From Gryganskiella cystojenkinii (taxonomy: Eukaryota; Mortierellomycota; Mortierellomycetes; Mortierellales; Mortierellaceae), in the NCBI GenBank assembly GCA_015852425.1, contig JAAAIG010000039.1, positions 1-40,386 on the forward strand: a DNA stretch of 40,386 nt, in the 5' to 3' direction. The position numbers and the translations under genes are program-made. A model generated the notes under the pieces. It was given only the letters and a program-made list of their open reading frames with translations, made no database searches and had not been told where the DNA came from. Shown here one piece after another: positions 27,993 to 38,032 of the stretch (position 1 is the stretch's first letter; each line of letters starts with the position of its first letter).

Positions 27993-30016
27993 TTACTTCT
28001 TTTCCTTCTTCTCCTTCTTGTCCTTCTTCTCCTTCTTATCCTTCTTCTCCTTCTTATCCTCCTTCTTGTCCTCCTTATCCTTCTTATCCTTCTTCTCCTT
28101 CTTCTCCTTCTTGTCCTTCTTGTTCTTCTTCTCGTCATCAGAGTCGGACTCGGCCTTGCGCTTCTTCTCTGGTGCAGCAGCCTTAACAGTGGCATCTGTG
28201 GAGGTGTTGTAGGAGGACGAAGCAACAAACTCGTGCTTCTTCTGGTTGTTCTTGGCGTTACCGGCAGCCTTGCGCTCAGCACCGCTGGCACCACCGCGAC
28301 CCTCGAGCATTCTCAAGCGGGCCTCAACCTTGCCACGGTTAGCGATACCGATATCGGGGGTATCAGTCTCACCGAGGGCATCAACACGGATCGAGAGAGC
28401 AGCCTTGGTAGCGACCATACGGGCGACCTTACCCTTCATCTTGGGGCCAGCTTGACCAATGAGCGAGGCGTGGTAGATCAAACCATACTTGGGTGTGTCG
28501 TGCTTGGTCTTCAAGGCACGGAAGAGAGCCTTCTCGGCACCGAGAATCTGGATGGTCGAGGCGGGGTGCTTGGCCAAGGTCATGAGCGAACCGGCGTGGG
28601 CGATCAAACGGGCACCGACGAGGTCACCGACGAGAGCGGTCAAGTTGGGCGCGATGGCGTTCATACGGTTCTTGAGGTATTCGTAAAGCTGGGTGCGGTA
28701 CTCGGTGATGGAGATGATCTGGTCGCAAAGGGCGTGAATGTTCTCCAAATCCTCCTCAGAGATCTCGGTACCCATGGAGATCTCGGAAGCCTCCTTGACC
28801 TCCTGCTCGAGCTCCTCGGGGAGGATATCGGACAAGTCGGAGGAAGAGCAGTTGGCGCGGAAACCCATCTTCTTGACGACCTTGGAATAGGCCAAGTTAT
28901 CGATGATCAAACGGGTCATCTCGGGGAAGTGCCAGCCGTACCACTCCTTAACACGCATAGCGTAGGTGTTCAACTCCTTGTCCAAATCGTCCAAAAGAGC
29001 AATAGCCTGAACAATCATGGTGTCGACTTTGTCGGGAGAGAACTTGAGCTTATAACGGGAGAGCGAGTGGGAGAGACCCAAGACCATGGCGGACAAGTCC
29101 GAGGAGGACAATCCAGAGAGGAGAGAGTCCAACTGGGAACGGATACCACGGTAGAGATCGAGAGTGGTCGAGTCAGAGAGGACCTTCATGTTGAGCTTCT
29201 TGGCGATGGCACCACCTATTAGTAAAATAACAATTGTGTGAGTCCAATTGCTGCATTCCCACCGCTACAACTCTCTAAATCTTTTTTTCCGTATGATCCC
29301 TTATGATCCTGCCTCAATCTTCTTACCGAGCTTGGCATCGCCGACGACGAGGGACTCCTTCTTCATCTCCTTCTCGCTAATCTCCTTGGACAAGAACTCC
29401 TTCAAGTTCTTGGAGAGCTTTCCCTCAACCAAAGCAGTGACAGCAGACAAGGCATCGGTAGTGTTCTCGAACTTGGTGAAAGCACGGAGCTTGACGCTGT
29501 TGGACAATAGAGATGATATTGTTGTTAGCATTGGTTATAGACGGTAGCGGTCAGGGACCCTGAGGCGTCATAGGTAGGTCGGCGAAAGGAACGACAGGGT
29601 CGTCAAACGAACTGGGCCGCAAAGAGTCATAAATCGTTCAAGTTTGAGGCAATATTGGAAAGGAGTTGATTTTCGCCAAATCTGATTGACTAATGGATCA
29701 GACTGAGTGGGTTGAATGAAGGGATTGTTTTCCTTGTTGATTGCAGCTGGTTGTCGGTTTCTTAGAGGATTTTTTTCTTTGAAAGAAAAGAGTCTTGCAG
29801 GTGTTGTTGGTTCTTGCTGCATGAGTTTGATTCAAAACAGTGCTTATATTTTTTGGGCTGATCTGAAGGTGAAGAATGAAGGAATGATGCTTACGTCTTG
29901 TTGGCCTGCTCGGGGGTCTCGAAATCCTTCCAGATGGAATCGGGCTTCTCGAGCTTTCCATCGTCCAAAAGGGTAAAGAGGGCATAGCCCGCGGGGGTCT
30001 CGTACAACACAAGCAT
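27993..30016 (-). CDS. NOP58: Box C/D snoRNP core protein NOP58
   Basis: Three exons, 30016-29895, 29496-29327 and 29215-27993, fit in phase and give 504 residues, close to the yeast length. NOP58 pairs with NOP56 on fibrillarin-containing box C/D snoRNPs in the nucleolus and is needed for rRNA 2'-O-methylation and processing. Visible parts: the N-terminal NOP5 domain ([37 protein letters not shown]), the coiled-coil stem ([40 protein letters not shown]) and the Nop RNA-binding domain ([21 protein letters not shown], then [20 protein letters not shown] and [19 protein letters not shown]). The tail (about 447-504) is a run of KKE/KKD repeats, a hallmark of NOP56/NOP58. C-ending codons and repeated use of TTG imply high expression. 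An intron of 398 bases follows the first exon. Confidence 0.98.
27996..28130 (-). repeat. KKE/KKD repeat-coding tract in NOP58
   Basis: Tandem AAGAAGGAG/GAC units on the coding strand (CTT/CTC/GTC runs on this strand) encode the lysine-rich tail of NOP58. The antisense strand is open throughout by the same bias, which produces a long but spurious plus-strand frame. Confidence 0.85.
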
Positions 30017-30150
30017 GGTAGGATGGAGGATGTGAGGGAAGGGGGAAAGGGTGAGAGTGAAAGATGCAAAAAGAGAGGCGTGAAAAAAAGAAAAAAAAGA
30101 GACTCTCTTCTTCCAAAACACAACAGACCGTGACTGTTTGTTGTTGTCAA

Positions 30151-30172
30151 TTTTTTTTTTTTTTTTTTTTTT
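30151..30172. repeat. T22 homopolymer in the NOP58 promoter
   Basis: Twenty-two consecutive T. It is one of several long homopolymers in this window, along with T18 at 202-219 and A18 at 1065-1082. Confidence 0.9.
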
Positions 30173-30888
30173 GTCGCTCAATTGAGTCGTGGCTTGGTTC
30201 ATCTCAGCTGGGCTATCACTGGTCTCTCTTTGAGCGCCGTCTGCACTGGTCTGGTAGTCCACCTAACGACGGAGTCTTGGTGCATTAAGCTTGCTCCTAC
30301 AAAAGCATCCTAACAGTTTGCAAAAACGATCGTCTCTCTGTCCTGTTCCCTTCTGATTCTGCTAGAGCCATAGGAATTCTAAAATACAAATAATTTCTAG
30401 AGCTGTAATGAAGCAAAAGCGTAATGATCTTCACTGAAAATAACATCATGGGTATGAAGGCGTCTCAGCCAAGCTCGTTGAGTGGCATCCTTGCTGGTTC
30501 CTCATCGGAAAAAGGATTACTACCCTTATTTCCAATCCTGATTTTGATAGGAAATAAAGAATAGTCATGTGATTTTTAAAGTCAAAGTCCTCCTGGTGAT
30601 CCTCACGCGTCCCCTATCTCAGCGGAGGTTGGGCGTAGTCAAGCAGGGGTCTAAAAAACGTGAAGAAACCCAACTGGGGAGGATGGACTTGACTTGAGAA
30701 GACTGGTATTTTCATTCATGCTGTTTGCGTATTTGAGGGTGGTTACTTACGAAAAGAGTATGGTGTGTGGTGGAGTAAGCCCACTTTTTCTTTTTTTTCC
30801 CGCAACATCGGAATCCCTTTCAGTCAATGACTATTTTTTGATGTGCTCACACGTCCAAGCTCGATCCTTTCTCCTCCCTCTGTGCACC

Positions 30889-30960
30889 GCATCCAACAAT
30901 CCATCTCCACATCTCAATCCATCGCATCCAACGCAATCCATCTCTTCATCTCAATCCACC
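30889..30960 (+). repeat. Tandem 35/37-base repeat in a gene leader
   Basis: Copies at 30889-30923 and 30924-30960 share the pattern gcatccaac..aatccatct followed by catctcaatcca. They lie 90-160 bases before the ATG at 31050, probably in the transcribed leader. Confidence 0.7.
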
Positions 30961-31049
30961 TCCCTTTTTTACCTCAAAGACTTGCACAGCTCCTCTTCTC
31001 TTCTTTTCTCCTTTTTCCCCATTCCCACGCAAAAGACATAAATTAACCG

Positions 31050-34000
31050 ATGGAGGCGCACCATGCGATGAACCCTTGGTCGGTTCAACAACCCCGACCG
31101 CGCAAACAGACCAGTTTTCACGATACCCCGCCCGAGTCACCCAGAATGCAGGAGCCCCTCAAACGAGACCAAAACCTGGACGATTACTTCCCAGACCACA
31201 AAGAAGTCTTTTTTCATGCACAACAACAGCAACAACAACTTCAGCAATTACAACATCTTCGACAGCTCCAACAACAACTAGAACAGGCTCATAACCTCCA
31301 ATTCGGTCGAGTGAATAACGACGAAAAAGATGATCTCAATGAACAAAAAGAGTCGTCGTCGTCGTCGTCGTCAGAAGACGATGGCGAGGAAACAGCAGAT
31401 ACAACAGAGACCGAGAGTCTGGACACAGCTTGGAGCAGCAGCAATCTGGGGATCGACTCTCCCCTCAACGACTCGTCCTCGACCCTGGCCGATTCAATGA
31501 CTGTAATCACCTTTGTGGACTCTGACCTCGGAGACGACGAGGTACATAGAACTCTTGTCTTACCCTCCAAGAACTTGTGTCCAATCCGTCTCCACACCCA
31601 CAATTTTCAACCCCCTCGTACTCTCGCCTTCATTTTTTTTCTCCGCCACAAGTTTCTTTCTCTCTCTCTTCCTCTCTTCCCCTGTCATTCACTATACTGA
31701 CGCGGCCATGTTCTTTATTCAAAACTAACATATCGAGCCTCCACTCTGATTGCAATGACGTATCGATAGGGGGAGGAGGTCTTGCAAGAACTCGTTCATC
31801 AGCTAAAGACGGAGGTTCAAGACTCTCGAGCCACTGTCTACGACCTAGAGTCCAGGCTGAGCATGTAAGGATCGCAAGAATTTTATTGACAAACAAATTC
31901 GCCGGAAAGAGGGTGCAAAAAAAAAAGAACAAAGCTGGCCGTCATCTTTTTATTCATACAACCCGACTCACCTGTTGTGTTCCCAACCGATGCTCTCTAT
32001 TTTTTTTTTTTTTTTTTAATTATATTTGTTAATTTTGTATGTAGGGCCGAACATTCAAGCAGGAACATTGTGGAAGAACTGAAATTACTTCTCGCAGAGT
32101 AAGTGTTTTAAGTATTCTTGTTTGGATGAAAAAAGGGAGGGGCTGGGTGCTATGACATCCAAGAAGGGAGAGGGGGATGATCGGACCAACAGAGGACACG
32201 CACCGATTGCTCAAATCGACAAACAGTGAGCGACGAGGAGTGGAAAACACCATGACAAATCTTAATGTTTCACTACCTGGACCGAAAAATAAGATCAAAG
32301 GAGGTCAACAACTGATTCAGAGGTGTGTGCGCTTGAGTTGAGTTTGGGGTTGGGTTATCGTTGGGAAAAAGAAATCTTGATGCTGTTACTGGGCAATATT
32401 AGACGTCGAGGTCCTTCCTTGCCGACGGTTTAGCTCATGTCTGTCGGTCAAGTAGGGGCAATCATTTTTTGCTTTTATCTTCTAAAAGGACGAGCGAAAG
32501 GGAGCCAAGGACCATCCATATTTATTATCAGGGATAGTGTATTGCATGCGCATGTGTTGCGTCCCTCACATCTCTTGCAAGGGAAGAGGAGTAGCGGATG
32601 ACTTTCTTGACGAATCGCCGAAACCCTGCCTCTTTCTCTTTCTCATTGTTCTTACTCCACCAATTCTGGTTGTCCAAATGACGATCATATCTATTTGTTT
32701 TCACTCGTCTCATTTCTATGCCACCACTCAACTTTGAACCGCTTCTTACCCATAGTGCCGAGCACACCCTCGCATCAGACAATGGCGACTCGTTTGCCCT
32801 TTCTTCCAGGAGGATTTTCGATAATGGCGAAGCAGAAGACTCGAATGCGGCTTATAACAGGATCTGTCTCGCTCTCCAGTCCCTCATTGACGAGGCTCAA
32901 CTGGCGTTGGAACGTACTACGACCGCAAAACTCGGGTCCACTACTCTAAGCGAAACCTCCTGCACCAGCACCTTGTCAGCGCCATTAGCACCTTCACAAC
33001 CGTCACAGCCAACAAACCTAGACCAGACCTCCATGTCCTCGTCCTCGTCTTCCTCCACATTGCCAACCCTATCATCAATGCGAAACTCTACGTTGGTACC
33101 TGTTCCTAGGGACTTGGAAGCCCATAACCTTATTCTCGAACCCCGTTCAGTCCGTCGCAACTCGCTCCTTGAGAACAACCGGCCGACTGCATCAACTTAC
33201 ATGCTGGCAACATCAACCTATGGAGGCACGGACGACGTATCCAAGATGCTCTGGCGGCAAAAGCATGAGGAGCAACATGACCGGTACAGGAGATCCTCCC
33301 AACGATTGACTCTGGAGCTCGAACGTGAGTTCTTGCAGAGTCCTATCACGACGGATTCTGAGGACTCAGAGGATAGTCAATTAGCCTGGTCGTCCTTGCC
33401 GCGGTCACGTATAAGCAGGGCATCTGAACTTTCATCGTCCACTTCGTCTCCGGCGACCTCGGTACCATCTTCGCCCACCACACCAAAGGCCCTTCAAGGG
33501 ATCTTGCGAACGTCTCAACGATCGGGACTGAAAACAGAGAGGATGAAGAAAAAACTTCAAGTTCAGTTCCTTACCTCGGATATTGAGAGTAGCGACAATC
33601 GTCGTCACCGGGAAGAACTATCGACATCGCCACTGTCCACTGCATCATCGTCTTCAGCATCATCTGTATCAACGTCAGCATCAAAAATCACACCGTCAAC
33701 GACGGCGACCCCATCTTCATCCTCTTCGACTCGACGTTCCCAAAAGCATGAGGAACCGATATACCAGCAAAACAAAAAACAAGAACTACCAAGTCGACAA
33801 TATACCCATCGGAGCGTCGGATCTCAAAGCGTCGCAGCGAAACGATCCACTAGGGGTACAATTTTACAACTGTACGAGCTCTGGCAAAATACCTGGCTCC
33901 GTACGAGGATCATGCATGTCATTACTGGATCAGTCGAGGTCGTGATTATCATCTGGGTCGTAATTCGAGCAAGTCGCGCGACCTTGTCTTGGCTCGGGAT

Positions 34001-34310
34001 CGCGCCGGCAATCACCAACAATGTCGGGGAGTGGCTTTCGTTGATCTATGGATCTCGCGCCAGTGCCGGATTCAGTGCCAAGGATATCTATGCCAAGATC
34101 CTGAAGGACGGTGTGCAGATGCGACGGCTCAAACCTCTACCAGAAGCGTTGGTCGGAGACTTGGTCGCAGGGGCGGTGACATCATCGAGTCTATTGTCGC
34201 CGTCAAAGGTTGTGTATGGACCGGCCAAGAGGGTCATGGGTCATGCTGCCACAGGCGTCGTCTTGGCTTATCTGTCTGATGGTGCAAGGAGACTCATTCG
34301 AAAGATGTAA
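31050..34310 (+). CDS. Unrecognised coiled-coil protein with a membrane segment near the C-terminus
   Basis: Four exons, 31050-31541, 31770-31864, 32045-32098 and 32756-34310, join in phase and give 731 residues. The third intron is 657 bases and could hide a small in-phase exon. Order of parts: a Pro/Arg-rich start, a Gln-rich stretch near residues 55-80, a Ser/Glu/Asp-rich acidic stretch, a coiled coil over about 165-213 (EEVLQELVHQLKTEVQDSRA, RNIVEELKLLLAE), long Ser/Thr-rich disorder with basic patches, a hydrophobic segment at about 605-622 (VEVVIIIWVVI), and roughly 110 C-terminal residues with further weakly hydrophobic stretches, ending in RRLIRKM. There is no signal peptide, so a cytosolic coiled coil anchored to an internal membrane is plausible. 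I do not recognise the family; linkage of the short exons rests on phase and splice signals. Confidence 0.62.
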
Positions 34311-34714
34311 AAGATCACGAGCTACCAAAAATTGTATTTTCCAAACCCGTCCTCCTCCTTTGCCTCCTCCTTCTCCTTGTCCGTGCATGTCTGTCGCTCA
34401 TGTAGCTACTCTCAATATACCATAATCATTTTCAAGGTTGTCGCGACCGACTTCTCCACTTTATTTATATCCGCCCATTCCTGGGCTCAACTGAAAAGTG
34501 AATGGACTAGCTGTCTTAGAGAAAGAGTAGGAGAGGAGAGGAAGCATATTTTATTCGTGAACTGTGACTTCAAGATGCACTATCTTGAAGGCGCACAGCT
34601 ACAAGGGAAAACAAGTACTTTTTTTAACACGAGATATGACGAGTTAGGGGGATAAAGGGGAAGAAAGAAGCAAAAAAAAAAAGGATAACTTTGAAAAAGG
34701 AAAGAAGGGTCAGT
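34311..34714. other. Convergent 3' spacer
   Basis: This tail-to-tail region separates the coiled-coil membrane gene and the Kre9-like gene. It holds a C/T-rich patch (34345-34390) and a minus-strand AATAAA (tttatt at 34550-34555) about 160 bases beyond the Kre9-like stop codon. No gene is seen. Confidence 0.45.
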
Positions 34715-36382
34715 CTAAAATGCTCCTGCTGATACCCAGAAACGACGAGTAATAGATTCGTAACGATCAACGACTTTTCCACCTGGAGGGAAATCCCAAC
34801 CTTCCGTATGGTCACCGTGGGTGGAGCGTATCCTTGAGGCAGCCGAGTGAAGCCCAGTTTCGTCATTGTCCTCCTCTTGTCCTCCAGCGACATGATGGTC
34901 CTCAAGCTCGACCACGACCATCTGGACTCTTAAGCGATACTGATCCAATTCGACGCGATCTAGGATCTGCAAATACTGGAATCGAGTCTCCGCGGGGACG
35001 TTCTTGGCCAAGACAGAGACAGTCTCGAGGGTATCATGGTTGACCAACTCGATCGACAGTTTCGCGAGATATGTCTTGGTGTTCCTCCTGAGCGTCTCTC
35101 GGACGAGTCGGACCTGATCTGGTTCCAGGACTTGACTCTGACTCCGTTTGATCAACCGTAACCGGGATTCAGAGTATTCGAGGAGTTCGAGGACCCGGTC
35201 TGGGATCCGCCATTCGAGGGTGTAAGGGGTCAAGAGATAGACTTTTTGATAAAGTCCGAGCGTATGTTCGAGTTCGAGGGGCAAGATCACGGAGGGATAT
35301 TCTTGACGCATCTCCTGGGGCAAGAACTCAAGAGATCGACTGAGCGTTGATCCGACATAGTAGTCGTCTCCATTAATATCGACCGGCGTCCCGGAGAGTG
35401 ATTGCTGTTGAAACATGGCTGTTGTCGGCGCTGTCACTGTCGTTGTTGAAGGTGGTGATGCGTTTTGGTTGGTCGTTTTCCTTTTTGTTTCGCTATCGTT
35501 GTTAGTGTTGTCAGTGAGGGTCCCCGGATTCGAAGGAGGGACGATGACGCCCCGTTCCACTTTAGGTTGCGCATGTGAAATATGGATGTCCGCTCGTCTC
35601 ATAATAGACGAAGACGATGTTGATCCTGATAAAGATGATGAAGAAGGTGAAAAAAGGTCGGCCCGTGTCTCCGAGGCTGGTGGCTTCTCTTCCTTGGCGC
35701 GTTTTTCTTTCCCCTTCTCGCCAATCTCCACACCGACCGTGACCTCCAGCTGACTATGGCCCAGGAACAACTCCAAGGCTAACACATGAGGACCGGCCAT
35801 GGCGGTTGGGACAGTAACTTGCACTTTGGCCTTCTTGAAAGGAATAAAGCGTTTAAGCGAGACGAGTTTCTTGTTTGTTTTAGGGTCCAGGAGAACGACA
35901 TCTACCGTGGTTTCCTTTGGGAGAGAGGAAGCATACTTTTTAGAGGACCATTTGACGAGTTGAGAGGAGCCTGCGAGCCAGACTGTGTGTGGGAGAGGAT
36001 GAAGGAGCAGCGGTGACAAGGATGCAGTGGAATTGGTAGAACGATTTGTTGCTTTTGTTTTTGTTGTCGTGGATGATGGTGCAGCAGCTTCTGGTTCGAA
36101 CGGTTGGGAAGATCTCTGCACAGACTTTTTCCTTTTAACGGTCGGGACAACTACAGGTTTTTTCCGGTTCGATGACGAAATCTTGTTGGACCCTGGATGT
36201 GACGATGACGACGAGGAGGAGGAGGAGGATGGTGACGATCGTGTTGGCGATATTGAGGGAGAATGGACCGCGATTGCTGCCTTTGTAGGTGCTGAGGAAG
36301 CGAGGTCGGTCAAGAGTCCAAGAACGAGGAGAGAGGCCGCGAAGCTCAGGCTGAGCAATGTCGCGGAGGTGTGGAGTCTCAT
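34715..36382 (-). CDS. Secreted Kre9/Knh1-like (Ser/Thr-rich, Ig-like) protein
   Basis: A single exon of 555 residues. Residues 1-31 form a signal peptide (MRLHTSATLLSLSFAASLLVLGLLTDLASS). A Ser-rich, basic linker follows, with ten or more consecutive Ser near 51-61. Residues about 126-221 look like the N-terminal Ig-like domain of yeast Kre9/Knh1: HPLPHTVWLAGSSQLVKWSS, then VDVVLLDP and VPTAMAGPHVLALELF. A second similar segment at about 365-500 (VYLLTPYTLEWRIPD, then LRLIKRSQ, AKNVPAETRFQYLQILDRVE, LDQYRLRVQMVV) may be a repeat of the fold. No C-terminal hydrophobic anchor is seen, so it is probably soluble or wall-bound. Yeast Kre9 and Knh1 are needed for beta-1,6-glucan assembly; whether this protein shares that role is inference. 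The domain call rests on the motif pattern only. Confidence 0.72.
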   Translation of the reverse strand: MRLHTSATLLSLSFAASLLVLGLLTDLASSAPTKAAIAVHSPSISPTRSSPSSSSSSSSSSHPGSNKISSSNRKKPVVVPTVKRKKSVQRSSQPFEPEAAAPSSTTTKTKATNRSTNSTASLSPLLLHPLPHTVWLAGSSQLVKWSSKKYASSLPKETTVDVVLLDPKTNKKLVSLKRFIPFKKAKVQVTVPTAMAGPHVLALELFLGHSQLEVTVGVEIGEKGKEKRAKEEKPPASETRADLFSPSSSSLSGSTSSSSIMRRADIHISHAQPKVERGVIVPPSNPGTLTDNTNNDSETKRKTTNQNASPPSTTTVTAPTTAMFQQQSLSGTPVDINGDDYYVGSTLSRSLEFLPQEMRQEYPSVILPLELEHTLGLYQKVYLLTPYTLEWRIPDRVLELLEYSESRLRLIKRSQSQVLEPDQVRLVRETLRRNTKTYLAKLSIELVNHDTLETVSVLAKNVPAETRFQYLQILDRVELDQYRLRVQMVVVELEDHHVAGGQEEDNDETGLHSAASRIRSTHGDHTEGWDFPPGGKVVDRYESITRRFWVSAGAF

Positions 36383-36451
36383 TCAGGGGATGCGTGTCCG
36401 TCTTTTTGAAGAAGAGGATAAATGGACGACGAGACGATGGATCAAGTTGGA

Positions 36452-36491
36452 GTGGGGAGTGAAGAGATGGTGTGGGGAGTGAAGAGATGGT
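36452..36491. repeat. Perfect 20-base tandem duplication
   Basis: The unit gtggggagtgaagagatggt occurs at 36452-36471 and again at 36472-36491 without a mismatch, about 70-110 bases upstream of the Kre9-like ATG, probably in its leader. Confidence 0.9.
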
Positions 36492-37430
36492 GATGACGAC
36501 GACGTGGATGAGGATGGAGGTGCCTGAAGAAGGAGACGGACGGAATGAATTGAGTGAGAAAAGGAATGAAATTGTCGGTTCAGCAGACCGTTTGTTGCCC
36601 TGTTTGGAACGCCCTTTTTTAAGAGCGGGAAAGAAATAAAATAGTTCCTTATTTGAGCGGAGAAAAGGGAAAAGGGGTCGAAATAACAACGATAATTGCA
36701 ATTTGTGGATAAAAAAAGTCTATTCGCAGACAGTCCAATTGCAGTGGGTAAATGTTCTCAAGGCTGGTGCAGGTCCCCCCTGGGCGCAGGTGTCCTGGGG
36801 TAGGGTAGTCGGTGGCTCTCTGAGGAAAGCGCATGTTGGTCTAATATGTTTTACGCCATCTGAAATAGATTACGTTTGTGGGCAGAAACAGTCGGGATAA
36901 TCCCTGATTTTTAATTTGTGGTACAGGGTCCCATGTCATCATCCTCATCATCATAATCCACCAAAAAGAAAAGAGCTGTTTCGCTTTTTTTTTTTGATTA
37001 TGAAAGAAAAATGACGAGGGAATCCTTCGGTGATATTTTTTGATCGTCGCTGTTCTTCATCTCTGAGCAAGTCGACAGCAGTCCAGGATACAAAGGCAAT
37101 CACACTGTAAATTCCAGGTCCAAGTGCCCCAGCAGGGCCACGAACAAGAAGAGATTGGGCGAGTCAACGAGGCGACATCGGGCTTTATTATTTTTGCGAT
37201 CTTTGTTCCTTTGGTCCCTTCACGCCACCAATTTGTTTTTTTCCTCAGTCACAATCAACTCTCTTTGTGGTCGTTGGTCAAAAAGGCAATCAGAGGAGAG
37301 GGGTGTAGCCACCATTGCGCATTCCTTGCCTTCATGCATTGATTCCTCCCATTCTCTCTCTCTTTCCTCTCTTTCCTCTTTTTCCTCCTTTTGCCACATA
37401 TTCCTCGTTTGACTCCCTCATTTCTACATT

Positions 37431-37510
37431 TACTCCCTGCTTCCTTCTTTTCATTCGCTCTCCCTCTCTACTCTCTCCTCTCTCTCCTCTCTCTCCTCTC
37501 TCTCTCTCTT
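37431..37510. repeat. CT-rich microsatellite tract
   Basis: Repeated ctctcctctctc units, imperfect, lie about 520-600 bases upstream of the DCN1-like ATG. A similar tract recurs in an intron of that gene near 39215-39255. Confidence 0.75.
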
Positions 37511-38032
37511 ACTCGCGGCGCCATTCTCCTTGTTTTTGCCACCATTTGCCATTCAATCAATCAGACGTCAATCATCTCCCCAACAGCAACTCACCCCCCA
37601 TCCTACAATCCTACAAAGGTAACGAATGAATCCTTGGTTGTCCGCTCGCGGAATCAATTGTGATCGCGCTTGCAGATCGCGTGCATTCATTATCAATACA
37701 CTCTGCGTCTCCTTTTACCAATGTCAAACGTACATGCGTGTGCTCCAGGTTCAAACTGTTTGTGTCGACTTGACCCCCCTCTTTCTCCTCCTCTTTGAAC
37801 GGTTGCTTCCCTTCTTTTTTTCGATGCTGGACCCTTCCCCCCTTTGGTGAACACTAAAACGCGCGATCCTATCCCCTTCCCCTCCTCCTTTGTTCCTCAC
37901 TTGTGCAGATCCTAGAAAAAAAAAAAAAAGAGTCTCGTTACCAACGGCTCTCGAACTTTGGTTGACCCTGATCTCGTTTTCTCTCTCTCCCTTTGGCCCC
38001 TTTTGGCCTCATCAGCACAGCAACATACCGAC

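Larger units (their letters stand above)
30017..31049. promoter_or_regulatory. Divergent promoter region of NOP58 and the coiled-coil membrane gene
   Basis: The two genes are head to head, 1033 bases apart. A T22 run at 30151-30172 (A22 in the NOP58 sense) lies about 135 bases upstream of the NOP58 ATG, a common nucleosome-excluding element in fungal promoters. The right half has a C/T-rich leader with a tandem repeat at 30889-30960. No gene is supported between. Confidence 0.5.
36383..38032. other. Divergent spacer between the Kre9-like and DCN1-like genes
   Basis: No gene is supported. The left part is the Kre9-like leader with a 20-base tandem repeat at 36452-36491. The right part contains a long CT microsatellite-like tract (about 37350-37510), further C/T-rich leader sequence and an A13 run near 37916. 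Open frames here are dominated by Ser/Phe/Leu from the CT tract. Confidence 0.5.

Noticed and set aside
27969..29222. Plus-strand open frame of 417 codons
   Set aside because: It is the exact antisense of NOP58; it stays open because of the KKE/KKD repeats and codon bias. The minus strand has clear NOP58 domains.
29497..29894. Intronic box C/D snoRNA in the first NOP58 intron
   Set aside because: Host introns in snoRNP genes often carry snoRNAs, and CTGA-like boxes occur, but no RTGATGA box C with flanking complementary ends was found on the minus strand.
37315..37663. Frames of 85-105 codons in the CT tract
   Set aside because: They are pure products of the CT-rich repeat (Ser/Leu/Phe/Pro runs) and not genes.
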